Source of the DNA: Panaeolus papilionaceus
Taxonomy: Eukaryota; Basidiomycota; Agaricomycetes; Agaricales
Direction of reading: 5' to 3'
Assembly (NCBI GenBank): GCA_015501605.1
Contig: JADNRZ010000025.1
Span: 434,001-498,000, forward strand
DNA length: 64,000 nt
The position numbers and the translations under genes are program-made. Under the pieces are notes generated by a model. That model ran no database searches. It was not told the DNA's origin and saw only the letters and a list, made by a program, of their open reading frames with translations. This document shows, one piece after another, positions 38,879 to 50,829 of this stretch. Positions within the stretch are counted from its first letter, which is position 1. The number at the start of each line of letters is the position of its first letter.

Positions 38879-39384
38879 AGGACAAAGAACACACGCTAAA
38901 CAATTTGTTACCCTGACCATTGATTTCGTTGAATGCGGTTGAATGGATAAAAGGTCGTTAACCGTTTCATTGCCTCCAGGCGTAACTGTCTTGTTACGTT
39001 GTGAGTGCGTCGAATATTACTCCGATTATATTCGCGAGATCACATTGTCGCACATTGTGTCGAGCATTTGCATGGTCAACTTGAATGAATTTTCAAAATG
39101 CCTGCAATACGTTGTTTCAGTGATTTGACCCGAATCCCAAGTCAGCAGATGCTCCTGCTAGAAAGTGCTTTAATGAGGCGTTAAACGACGAGCATGTTGT
39201 GTTCAATCTACAACGCGTTTCACAGAAACCTTGTACCTAAACATGGAAATGACAGATGGGTGCTACGGCCAGGGGACATTGTTTTCACTGTGGTCGACAA
39301 TACTAATTTGGGCGACATAGTGTCATGTTTTTCGCAATGTCGAATAAATATCGAGAAACACTGGGTAGCATTGCAACGCATAAA
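38879..39384. other. U block upstream of A5, ~1.3 kb shorter than the others
   Basis: 'ctcgttttcag' (38,870-38,880) joins 'gacaaagaacacacgctaaacaattt', which in the A3/A4 units lies ~1.3 kb further on. Only the promoter-proximal end of U remains. Confidence 0.6.
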
Positions 39385-39494
39385 AGGACAAGCAGTCAGA
39401 GTGTGATTAAACTTCCTTATCCCTCTTTCATCGGCCCATAACCCGTCATAATTACCCATCTTGTACATCCGCTGCTGTATACAACGACGACAAT

Positions 39495-40927
39495 ATGTCA
39501 CCTCTTCCTTATCTCTTGCTGGATCCACGCGACGCAGGGGGTGCAGGATGTGATCGCTCTCTTTGGAGCATTATCTGGGCCTGTATTTTGACGCTCTTTG
39601 CATGCACTTGGGTCGCTGTTCACCCAGATGTTCCATCTCCAGAATATTCGGGGAGCACTATAGTTGCACGTAAAATTGGGATGATGCTATCCATGCTTTT
39701 AATTCCCGAATTTGTCATAACGTGGGCATTTGCGCAATTAATGTACGCAAAATACTACACGCACAGAATTGCGGGTAAGTAATTGATCTGTCGCCTCATA
39801 AAGTCTACTCACACCCTCGATATTAATCAGCAACCCGTGGCAAGATTGAATGGACACAGACCCACAGCTTTTTTCTGATCATGGGAGGATTCTCGTACTA
39901 CGCCGAGGAGGGAGCAACATCGACAGCCAGGCTGGAACCACATAAGATCGAAGGACTTTATGACCAGGGTTTGATAGAATGGCCCAAAGTCGCCCTCAAA
40001 GAGATTCAAGATCACAGCAAAGCCGACTTTCTCTCGAAATTCATTGTCGTCATCCAGACCACGTGGTTTTCTCTTCAGTTCATTGTTCGCCTGGCAAGTG
40101 GTTTGACAGCTACAGAGCTGGAAGTTTCAACCTTTGCTTTTGCAGTCCTCAATGTCCTTGTTTACGGCTTGTGGTGGAACAAGCCATTCGATGTGCGGTC
40201 GCCGATTGTTATTCCGGGGAAGTATTCCCCCCGCCCAGAATGTATAGCCGAGTCTCTCCCTTCCGGACAAGCAGAATCAGCGACACCAAGACACGCTCAA
40301 ACCACGATCAACCCCGATTCCGTTACATCTGAACCAACCCTGACCCCTGAGGCCCAACATCACGATTGTACTCCATTTTGGGCTGACACCACCGAATCCA
40401 CACGAAAAAAAGCCAGACAAATCCTATCAACTTTAATTGGATTCTGGACGACGTCTCTGTGGGCGTGCGCAGCATTTCTCCGCAATATTGGGACGGGATT
40501 CTTGAACTCCTTAAAAATTCATGCTGCCATATCAGAAGAGCATGATGAAATCAGGTCATGGGGAATTTTAAAGAGTATCAATCAAGAAGACCTTATAGGG
40601 GTTCAGCTCCTAGGCCTAGTTGGAGTAGCATTTGGGGCGATCCATTTCATTGCCTGGAATTTCCATTTCCCAACAGCCACGGAGATGTTGCTTTGGCGTT
40701 CCAGTTCAATTGCACTCACAGCGTCTCCGCTTTATATGGTAGCACCTATATATATAATGCGTCATGTTAACGTTTTCACCAGTCCTATGTTTATGCTTCT
40801 GTTATACATGAGCTTATACACAATCTCGCGCATCATTCTAATCATTCTCCCGCTCATTGCCCTCCGCGATCCCGCACCAGGCGTTTTTGTCAACATCAAT
40901 TGGACTTCCCTCCTTCCCCACTTTTAA
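39495..40927 (+). CDS. A5: polytopic membrane protein, uncharacterised agaricomycete family
   Basis: Exons 39495-39774 and 39831-40927, intron 56 bp (GTAAGT...CAG), 458 aa. The first 300 residues are very close to A4 and A6. The motif between variable segment 1 and TM5, LGTWWAKG in most copies, is changed to WGILKSINQED. The second variable segment (YMVAPIYIMRHVNVFTSPMF) is unlike any other copy and more hydrophobic, so the TM6-TM7 hairpin may differ. The tail RDPAPGVFVNINWTSLLPHF is identical to A3. Function unknown. Confidence 0.86.
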
Positions 40928-41079
40928 TTTTGGATCTGTTTCTTTCTTTGTTCCTCGTACTTAGTCATCTTCCCATTCTTCGTGTAGATAACCAGCAAAG
41001 CAGTATCTCATGTCAATGTTCTCTACTATGGTCGCTTATACACCTTGACGGTGCACATGTTACACTACCCGACCCTTTT

Positions 41080-44050
41080 CAGAACGCCTGAGCCCTCCGA
41101 TTGACCACGCAATTCAAATCTATTTTGAATGTACTTAATTAAACTCTTCGTTGAACAGTACCAGATGTCCTAGCTGCGTCAAGTTCAAACAACTCCATCG
41201 CTAGCAAGTGGACGTTAGTCGATGAATGCGCATATATCTGTCAGTTGGGGTCAGCACAGGAACTGACGCGAAAAGGAGGGATAATACTAACTAGAGGAGT
41301 GATCATAGTACTTCGCGTCATTGAACCATGGGGCTTGAAGGGTTGACGCGCATGTATCGTTTCCTGCGATGCAGGATAACATGAGCCTCAACATCACCAA
41401 AACAGAGATCAGACTCCAAAACTCAAGGGAAAAGACGTTGAAGCGCATTCAACGGCCTATAACCCTCAATAAAATCAAGTTCGCAGATGAGTGTTGGCTG
41501 CGTCTTGCAAGGAGGTGACGATTTGCTTTCAGAATTAGAGGACTGAGTTTCCATCGACGAGGGTACTCATGTTACAGAAAGCGGCGGCGTCGTTGATGCA
41601 CGAAAGCGACTCAGCGATCCTCTACGAGATCATGAGGGTTCAATCTCGCGTCAGGTATGCGAGGAGGAGAGAATGTACGTACGGAAAAATCTGATCTTGA
41701 AGCATGAATATCACCTGGGGTCTCCAAAGGCGTTGTCCAAGCAATCCTAGCAGTCTACCAGGATGAACGAGCCCATTAACCTTGTTGGTCAACATGAAAA
41801 AAGGAGCCACATTAACTCACCAGATGATTCTGCAAATTCCGTCCAACACCAGGCAACTCCAATCCAGCCTGCACGCCCACAGCGTCCAAAGTATTCCGAA
41901 GATCCACTCCACAGTGCATCCAAACCTTGAGACTTCCCATCACACCACCTGCCAAAATCACTTCTCGCTTCATCTTCACACCTGTGCGACCACTCGCATC
42001 CCAAGCACCTTTTGGGACCCAATGAATCACAAGTCCTTAGCATACGAGTTCCCGTTCTGGTCCTTATCTGTGCCAAAGACAAGGTCGATGTATGCCGATT
42101 TCCAGTACGAGGGGGTCCAGTTGGTGGCGTTGATGTAAGAGGGCGAGATGAAGCCTCCGATGGTGGAGCCGCCGTTGAGGGTGGTTAGTGTGCATACACC
42201 GGCTGCGTTGAGTGACGTTGTCCAGTTTGCGACGATGTTGATCATGATATTTATAGAGCTATATGAAATGAAATAAACCATTGGCGTAGATTCATTAGCA
42301 TCTCGTCGACTAAAAAGACAAAGAAAAAATATGACGTGAAGGAAGAAGGTTGAACTCACACTATGGAACCCGCATAAGACCACCCCTTCCGTGTGTGCTG
42401 GCATCGTATTGGGTATCCATATATAAGAAGAGAGGGGAACAGCAAAGTGGATTATGAAGCGGAAGGAATGGTTGTATAAATGTAAGATCAACTTATCTTG
42501 TCCCTAGGTTAGAGGATTACTCGTTTATTCAACTTTTCCTGAGGAGCTGTGAAATGCTTCCAATCATAACTCCCTCGCGAATGGCGTGCAGATTCTCGTC
42601 CTGCTTGTTCCTTGCCAGATATAAGACGGGTGACGTGGCATCTGCGGGGATGCAGAGATTTGACCGTGGGCGAAGAGGATTGACATCTCCAGATGGTGAG
42701 GATAGATGTGTCCAGTTGGCAAAGTTGTTGCATGAGGGTAAGAAGAACCGCTGCTAGGCAGCAAGTGCATCAGCAAACCGGTTTTAATCAGGTAATGCAA
42801 AGCGGCCCTAATAGGGATATTTGATGTTCAGTCGACCATACAAGACCAATTGAAGGTCATGTAAATGATATAGTCACATTATGTGCCAAATTTAAGATTG
42901 TGAAACTTCGCAAGGTTAGGAAGGCCTCTTGAGGTTTTCATAATGGTAAGGGACACCCCATAAGACATCCACAAGCGTTGGGTCTGCTTTGCATAGTGCC
43001 CAAAGGTTAGTGGGCCCAGCACGACCAGTTAGACCCAAGACACGGAGCTCATTGGAGCAGCTCCATAGCTCCACAATCAAATGGAGCCTGTGTCGTTATG
43101 TGGGGCAACCTACGAGTACATAAAAGGGTGTCCCCTGATGTGTTCCGAAATACTTCCCCTCCTCAGAGTCAACCTTAACTATCACCACTGTCGTGTCCAA
43201 GGCACATTGAGCAGGTCCTTATCATCCTTGTCATGTTACTGTATCAATAACTCCTGGTCATGGTGTCTCTGGTTTCTCTGGGCTCAATTTGGTACTGGCA
43301 AACTGCTGCGTCTACTTTGGAAATTACTGAGTCTCGCGCTTGACTACTATCTCTGTCTTGGCTCTATCTCTGACTTGAGCATCTGCTTTATTATGTAAAT
43401 ATATCAATCTCGCAATATGTACAATCCTTTTGTATTGAGAGTGAATATAATATTGATTTATGCACATAATTTTATACACTGTGATGAAGATAATTACTGT
43501 GAGTCGTAAAAGGAGCTGCCCAACAATAAGGATAAGGCAGGGGAATAATATTGATGATCATGTACCCCACAGCATAATATGCCATAACGACCCTTGGTAT
43601 GGCTCGTAAAGTCGGTGAAGCATTGGCAAGGTTCCTAAGGTTGGCAATTTTCCCAATCATATCACACCTTTTGGGGTTCGGAATGGCCCCACTTTACATC
43701 ATCGCACATCTTTGCCCTTGCGGCACATTTTAGCCCTTCCACTGGCATACGAGCTAAATTCTGATTTGCTGATGACTGATGGTTATGCGAGCCGCGTTGA
43801 GTTAGGTGGTTCAGTTAGTGACGACGTTGGTCATGCTATGCCTAGAGTCACACGAAAAATGAAATCCACGATTCCGTGCATCAATTATTATCTTGTCGTT
43901 GTTGGATAGAAAATACGAAAAAAAAGAACATGAAGTGACGCAAGAAAGCCGCACTCACACATCAGGAAACCTCGTTCAGTTTTAGAGGCAGTGACTGCCT
44001 CATTCGCTTTCCGACGCTCTGGACTCCAAACCTCAAGTATGTTCGCCATC
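41080..44050 (-). pseudogene. GMC1-5: decayed GMC oxidoreductase with a 1-kb insertion
   Basis: Minus strand 42,030-41,812 reads WVPKGAWDASGRTGVKMKRE, AGGVMGSLKVWMHCGVDLRN and ELPGVGRNLQNHL in one frame. This copy keeps the Trp codon that is TAG in the other GMC1 copies, but a TGA stands just upstream ('ttgtgattcattggg'). The exon with NATNWTPSYWKSAYIDL lacks the RSNLHIL stretch through a deletion near 42,085. A deletion near 42,420 removes the WGWDNMF exon. The older upstream copy is split by the insertion at 42,769-43,774. Independent damage shows that the units decay separately. Confidence 0.65.
42769..43774. mobile_element. ~1.0-kb insertion with short terminal inverted repeats
   Basis: The sequence interrupts a stretch continuous in other units ('gacagcgagtgttggttacaggagctgcgttgag'). 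Its ends are CATCAGCAAA and TTTGCTGATG, a 10-bp perfect inverted repeat with some similarity further in. No clean target duplication is seen (agtg versus actg). It has no transposase ORF. A segment with 'gagtacataaaagg' and a T/A-rich end near 43,390-43,450 looks LTR-like, so a nested LTR or a composite is possible. Confidence 0.5.
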
Positions 44051-47000
44051 CACTTTTATCTATGTGCCTATCAGCTCAACGCCATATAATTATCTTACTC
44101 AACAGCAGTGATTACTCTGCGAAGGAGCGGAGACCACAAAGCTGTGATGACTTGATCTAATCCCTTCCCGTTCTCAGAACCCCCTCTTTCCGAATCCGAC
44201 GGCTCTATTGCATTCCTGGAAACTTCTCTGCTGTGTAGGCATAGCATATCCATCCACGGTGGGATGGTGGGGGAATGTAGAAGACATGGTTGCTATGCTT
44301 TCTTCGCGTCCGTACATTCCACGGGCATAATCATCTTTCATGCATGCACCATGGCCACTCACAGTGGGTGTGTTCATACCATACTCATGCGATGGGCTTA
44401 ACAATTCAACGAGTACTGCATCGAAGTCTTTAGATAAGTACTTGTTTTTATTCCCTTCTTGATAGTCCTGATTGCTATGCCCACTCGTAATCCTACCCTC
44501 CTCCCTTTCTAGTTATCTGCCTGTCATTAAAGATGTCGCTCTTGATACATTGATACCTCACTATCAGCGTCCTGTGATTCTAAATAGCCATAATATAAGG
44601 CGTAGATAACCTCCCAATTTGAATGATTCATGAGAATCCGAGTCAATTTTGACGCATGCGCCGAAGCCTCGCCCTAGCTTATTCTCTGCTCGTTTTCACC
44701 CGAGTGAACACGACTCTGCATGCTCTGCTTAGAACTCGCTCATTCACACCAACATCATAAATGAACGTTTATCGTAGCAAGCACTAAGTTGTAGCACATA
44801 CCTACCATAACTATTAGCGACGAATCAACGAGACTGCGTCATACCTCGAAACCATCGTTGGTCACTATCTAACCTTATTATCTACAGCGCCCACCTACCC
44901 ATATCTGATATTCTCCCATCTCACTTCGTGCCACGTACATACATAACGCCCAAGATGTCATGCATCATGCTCCATCTACCTTCACCTCCTTGATCTGCTT
45001 AATTGAGGAGATTCGAGAGGGACGACCAACGCTAGAGTTGCATGTATCCTGCTGTGCTCAATTCAATTCAGATAGGCGCTCCAACTACGTAATTTCAAAT
45101 ACTGCTCAAGTCGAATGTTATCCGAGGGGGCTGACTCGCTACTTACATCAAGCATTGCATGATAGGATTATCTCACTCATATCGAAAACATGATGTGCTC
45201 ATGATAACCTTGAGTCGACCCAGTGTGTCAAGGGGTCAGATAAAAAGTGGGTGCATCCCATTCCCGATATTTTCATGCTTTTAATCTCGTTGAAAACCAG
45301 GTATCTTCGAAATTCCAATCCTCTATCATCGGACCCAAATTCGAGTTGGACACGCACTTGTACTCTGGCTGGGTATTCACTAAAACCGGGTTAAGACGAA
45401 AAACTTGATGCATGAAGTAGCATGCGCTACGCCCATGTTTTATTCATGTCATGGTATTACATTCACCCATATTCATATCAACCTCGTCAATAGCCATAAA
45501 AAAACGCATATTCACCACCCTATACCAGCCTGGGCCCTGAATGAGATGAATGTCAGTGCCATGAGATTGAGCGAGTGCTGCGACAGTGATAGTCCTCCGA
45601 GCAAGGCCAACTTTGCCTAATTCTAAACCCAACTTCAAGTTCCTGCGGCCCGATATGGTATGTCTGTAAGCGTTTTAGGGTAGTGATATAGATCTAGCGT
45701 GATCGGGGCTGTACTTGTCATAATAATTGTGCGTGAAGCAATTTAAGCCCTGTGATTCACTGTGTAAGAACAGGGATATGAACCAAGTGAACTGGGCACG
45801 ATTGTAACTACTCGTAGTCTGTCTGGCTGTGTTCAATCCGCCTTAGAGGTATTAAATCTTGGACCCATCAGACTTAGAGAGAAGCGCGAGGATGGGTGGA
45901 CGATCAACGATCAACGCACTCAGCGCTCAAGAGTCAATAACCATGGACAGCGTCCCATGAACATATTTCGCACTCGCCAAAGATAAGATTAGATTGCATC
46001 ATACTGATGCGCATTCCTAATAGACTCACCACTTGTTGGCTGCGAACCCCATGCGCGCTCGGTCAAAACTCGGAACATCTCAAACGCACTCCGTCGATCA
46101 CGATATGGAGGAAGGCATGGCATCACCGATTTCCAGCGCCACTGACTTACATGACCAAGGCAGCGCGATGACCCCTATTCCTATGACCATTGCACGCGTA
46201 TGTGACTCCCCTGTGTGGGCTCCAATGTTGATCTATTTATATCCATGACCTATCATATATCATTGATTGATCACCAGTGTCCGAAGTCACGAAGAGGCTA
46301 AGTATAACTCATCGCAACTTTAAGTAGTCCGCGACATGAATTGGAACTGATGTTAATGTTGGGATTGTTTTGTGCAAATCCCCACTCCAGCCCCGTCGCC
46401 GTCATCCAACACATCCCTATCTCGGTCGATAGCCCATCATGATTATGTTGACTATTATAATTTACCCCGCATTTCAAATGTCGAGGCTGGAGGTCAACCG
46501 TATAAACAACCTGCTATTCATGTAGCGTTATCAGATTCCCACTGATTGACTAAACACATCGGAGTCCGTAGATGGTATCTCAGCTTGAATGAATCGCGTG
46601 TCTGAAATAGGTACACACGTTCAGCAATTTCAATTCGTGATCTAGACCCTCAATTCAGTTAAATGCAGCTGGATCGATAAAATGTCCTTTGACGAGTAGA
46701 TTAGCGCAATAAAGGATGGAATACACCTGAGACCTCCGATGGGATACATCACCGAGCACATCGCAGATATGTGTACATGTGCAAGATAAGTAGAATTGGT
46801 TTATCCGGTCTATCTCAGCCCCAGTGGGTCGATGTAATTGAGTTGCATGTAAATATACACAGCTCCGACTTGAAATCAGTGCTGTATACTTGTCATGCTG
46901 TTCCAACTGAGGTATATGTGTGCTTCGGTATGCCTCAACGGCCGATTACAATCACATAAAACACCAGACAGATAATAGATTGCTAAAATATGTCTGATGT
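44051..47000. other. Diverged R block of the A5 unit, no gene
   Basis: Scattered similarity to R (for example 'ccctgaatgagatgaatgtcagtg' near 45,534, 'tcaaaactcgga' near 46,064, 'aagaggctaagtataactcat' near 46,292) and to bases 1-700. It is the oldest-looking R copy. 44,400-45,400 shows no similarity that I can see. Short ORFs have no support. Confidence 0.4.
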
Positions 47001-47007
47001 GACCCAA

Positions 47008-48216
47008 TATGGTGTACCATGTGCACTTTTATTATTTTTGGTGTTTATCTGTTAATGGTTATGTCAATGTGTATGTATGTATTTTGTGTTAAGGCTGATA
47101 TTTAAATGAGCATGTGTCTATTCAGACAAGTCAGATATAGACGCGAAAATTCGCTGGTATATATCTATAAACTCGATATATCAGCAGACTTGTCACATGC
47201 AACATGTCTATATCCTACTAAAATAGGACATATACCACACATTTCTGATGTGTATATTTCTACCAATGCTAACATGCATACACACTGACAGGCCTTGTTT
47301 CTTGATATACACTGCCTTAACATGGGGTTGAAGCTGACCGCCCGCAGTTCTTCGGCTTGACTTCCAGGCTGACAGCCGCTCGGCATCATGCCGGCAATCA
47401 TCGCTCGCGATTAAGCGCTCTCGAACGAGGAAGTCAAGACTCAAGTTGTGCTTGGTTCTTTACTTTCCTCAGTGTTGACTCGAACACAATATTTATACAA
47501 GTATATCAAAACACTCTATTGATAATCATGCACATAATTAGGCTTAAATAGGACCTGGACAGAGATAAGGTTCCAGGAGTGCTTAGAACGTGAACCACTG
47601 TGAACATTGGAGCCTGGAACCTGCATCTTGCTAAAAGAGTTGAGAACACAATCCAAGAGATAAAAAGAGCAACAGGAGTGTAGAATATGATCAAATATTA
47701 GTTAATTGGAATTTAATTGCCTTCCGCATCGTTGTCATTGGTTGAGACTGCAGCTGAGGGAATGGTGTTCGACACTCAGATGCATGAACTCACCGTGATG
47801 GGTTTGCTGTCCCGAGATGCCGAAGATTTTGATGGCCGTTAAGTTGCTGAACTTGCCGAACTTCTGTGTCAACTTCATCGTTTGCAGCATATATCTACTA
47901 CCCCATAGATAAATCAGCTAATGATTTGTACTCCGCATGTATGTAATTATTATTGGATACATACCACAGTTGTCTTCATATTTTTCTGATATGTCCAACC
48001 CAGGGTAGGATATATGTGCTGAAATTGTCCGCAACTGGCTGATATATGAACAAAGTGGATATATACAAGTGTGTTTTCTGCACCTATATCCAACTTATAT
48101 GCATAGATAGGTTCACTCGTAGATATCAGCTGTTTTAAAAAAGGGACATATACATATGAGATTATGAAGAAGTTGATAGACACAAAAAATAATAAAAGTG
48201 CACATGGTACACCATA
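47008..48216. mobile_element. 1.2-kb non-autonomous TIR element with 7-bp target duplication
   Basis: Starts TATGGTGTACCATGTGCAC and ends with its reverse complement; the inverted repeat runs ~38 bp with few mismatches. It is flanked by GACCCAA at 47,001-47,007 and 48,217-48,223. The inner parts are AT-rich with many short 'atatgtc/gacatat' and 'gatatat' repeats in both orientations, as in subterminal repeat regions. There is no transposase. A GC-richer core (~47,330-47,480) has no recognised content. Superfamily not assigned. Confidence 0.8.
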
Positions 48217-48223
48217 GACCCAA

Positions 48224-49169
48224 GGCCCCATTCAAGTAAGCTTCTGAGGTCATTAAAGTGATTCCGTTATTCTGCTCTTGTCTAATATGCCGGTGTTTTG
48301 TCGGAGATGCATTATATCAGCCTGACAGTGAGTGTGAGTATTGGGTTATGACGTGTGAATGCAAATTCAAGGGTTTATTCCACTGCAGATGATGGACGAC
48401 GGAGTGCGAACAAAAGGTGCTGTTATTCACGTTCCAAGCTAATTTCCAAATGCATAGAGTGCGACAGGATATGGTGGCATCCACACCTAAACCGCTTGTT
48501 GGAATCCTGCTTTCAGCCATGAGAAGGCATCTTCCGGAACCGCATTGTTGGGTTTTACTTGGTTGACCCTTGCATGGACATCTCGTGTCAATTAAGATAA
48601 ATTATGGGGGCACGATCGTGCTTGTGGCGGTGTGCAGGAGATGAGCGCCTATATACCCGTCGAGGCGCTTAACTCATCACAAGGGGTAATAATGAAGTCA
48701 AAGGGGCCTGTCCGTGACTAAATTCAAGGGATGTTAGCTTGCAGTTGAGTGTTCCTGAGACTACACTGTGAATACTGCGCGCTGAATAGAATGCTATTGC
48801 TGGATGTAATAGGATTCTATTGTTAGATAGAACACCATTCATGCTGTTGATTTCTGACGGCTTGAATGATTAGTGTTTCCGATTCAAGCGCGCGTGCTCG
48901 GCAATTCATCACCCCGACTCTAAATTTGGTCAAATGTAGTTGAACAGATGGAACATTTGCAGACGTTTCACTGCCTCAAGGCGTATTCTTTCACTCAAGA
49001 ATAGGAAAGACCAACCAGTGGCACAGTCCGGGAATATCGATTCCGCTGCAGCCACAGTTGCTTAGTCTGTAATGGAATACAACATTAATTTGGGCAAAGC
49101 TGTGCCTACCGTTATTCCACCACACGCAGACGAATCGTTATCGAGAGATGCATGATAGTGCTGCCGGGC
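48224..49169. other. Diverged U block upstream of A6
   Basis: 'cacgatcgtgcttgtggcggtgtgcaggagat' (~48,611) and 'ctgttgatttctgacggcttgaatga' (~48,844) match U sequence at 7,660 and 7,885. It then merges with an R-type end ('gattcaagcgcgcgtgctcggcaattca'). No gene. Confidence 0.45.
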
Positions 49170-49284
49170 ATAAGAGGACAGGCAGTGAGGGTCTGATTAC
49201 ACTTCCTTCGCCGTCTTTCATCAGTTCATACCCCGTGATAATCACTGATCTTGTACATCCGCTGCTATATACAACGACGACAAT

Positions 49285-50692
49285 ATGTCACCTCTTCCTT
49301 ATCTCTTGCTGGATCCACGCGACGCAGGGGGCGCAGGATGTGATCGCTCTCTTTGGAGCATTATCTGGGGATGCATTTTGACGCTCTTTGCATGCACTTG
49401 GGTCGCTATTCACCCAGATGTTCCATCTCCAGAGTATTCGGGGAGCACTGTAGTTGCACCTAAAATTGGGATGATGCTATCCATGCTTTTAATGCCCGAA
49501 TTGGTTATAGCGACAGCACTTGGGGAATATATGTACGCAAAGTACTACACGCATAGAATTGCAGGTGAGTCATTGACCTATCATCTCACACAATATACTC
49601 ACACCTTCGATATTGATGTCAGTAAAACGTGGTAAGGGTGAATGGACACAGACCCACAGCTTTTTTCTGATCATGGGAGGATTCTCATACTACGCCGAGG
49701 AGGGAGCAACATCGACAGCCAGGCTGGAACCACATAAGATCGAAGGACTTTATGACCAGGGTTTGATAGAATGGCCCAAAGTCGCCCTCAAAGAGATTCA
49801 AGATCACAGCAAAGCCGACTTTCTCTCGAAATTCATTGTCGTCATCCAGACCACGTGGTTTTCCCTTCAGTTCATTGTCCGCCTGGCGAGTGGTTTGACT
49901 GCTACAGAGCTGGAAGTTTCAACCTTTGCTTTCGCAGTCCTCAATGTCGTTGTTTACGGTTTGTGGTGGAACAAGCCGTTCGATGTTCGCTCGCCGATCG
50001 TTATTCCAGGGAAATATTCCCCCCGCCCAGAATGTATAGCCGAATCTCTCCCTTCCGGACAAGCAGAATCAGTGACGCCGGCACACTCTCAAACCACGAT
50101 AAACCCCGATTCCATTACATCTGAACCAACCATGACCCCTGAGGCCCAACATAACGACCGTACTCCATTTTTGGCTGACGCCACTGAATCCACACAAAAA
50201 AAACCTCAGGCTAGACAAAACCTATCAACTTTATCTGGATTCTGGACAATGTCTCTCGGCCGATTGGACAATTCTATAAAAGTATTAGAAAACGATAATG
50301 AAGTCAGGTCACTGGGGACCTGGTGGGCAAAGGGTGTCTTGGAGGACAGCGATGTAATATTCCTTGCCCTCCTAGGCCTAGTCGGACCGGCATTCGGGGC
50401 GGTCCATTTCATTGCCTGGAATTTCCATTTTCCAACAGCCACGCAGATGTGGCTTTGGCGTTCCAGTTCAATTGCACTCACGGTGTCTCCAATTTTGATG
50501 CTAGGGTCTGTAATAATGGCCGATATTATTGGTAATGAAACAGTCGTCTGCGTGGTAATGTTTCTGTTGTTAACGATTTTATACACAATCTCGCGCATCA
50601 TTCTAATCATTCTCCCGCTCATTGCCTTCCGCGATCCCGCACCAGGCGTTTTTGTCAACATCAACTGGACTTCCCTCCTTCCCCACTTTTAA
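49285..50692 (+). CDS. A6: polytopic membrane protein, uncharacterised agaricomycete family
   Basis: Exons 49285-49564 and 49623-50692, intron 58 bp, 449 aa, the shortest copy. Exon 2 starts like A5 (ARLEPHKIEGLYDQGLIEWP). About 15 residues are missing in the hydrophobic stretch before variable segment 1: A3 has SLQACASFLINIMKGLFGYF, A6 only SLGRLDNSIKVLENDNE. If that stretch in other copies touches the membrane, A6 lacks it. The second variable segment (SVIMADIIGNETVVCVVMF) resembles A2 and A3. The tail has LIAFRDPAPG instead of LIALRDPAPG. Confidence 0.87.
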
Positions 50693-50829
50693 TTTTGAAT
50701 CTATTTCTTTCTTCGTTCCTCACACTTATTCATCTTCCCATTCTTCATGTAGATAACCAGCAAAGCAGTATCTTGTGTCAGCGTTCTCTAATCTATAATC
50801 GCTTATACACCTTGACGGTGCACACATTA

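Noticed and set aside
43140..43450. Solo LTR within the 1-kb insertion
   Set aside because: TATA-like and T-rich 3' parts are suggestive, but I could not find TG...CA ends with a matching duplication.
47330..47480. Captured gene fragment in the 47,008-48,216 element
   Set aside because: Higher GC than the rest of the element, but no readable protein similarity.
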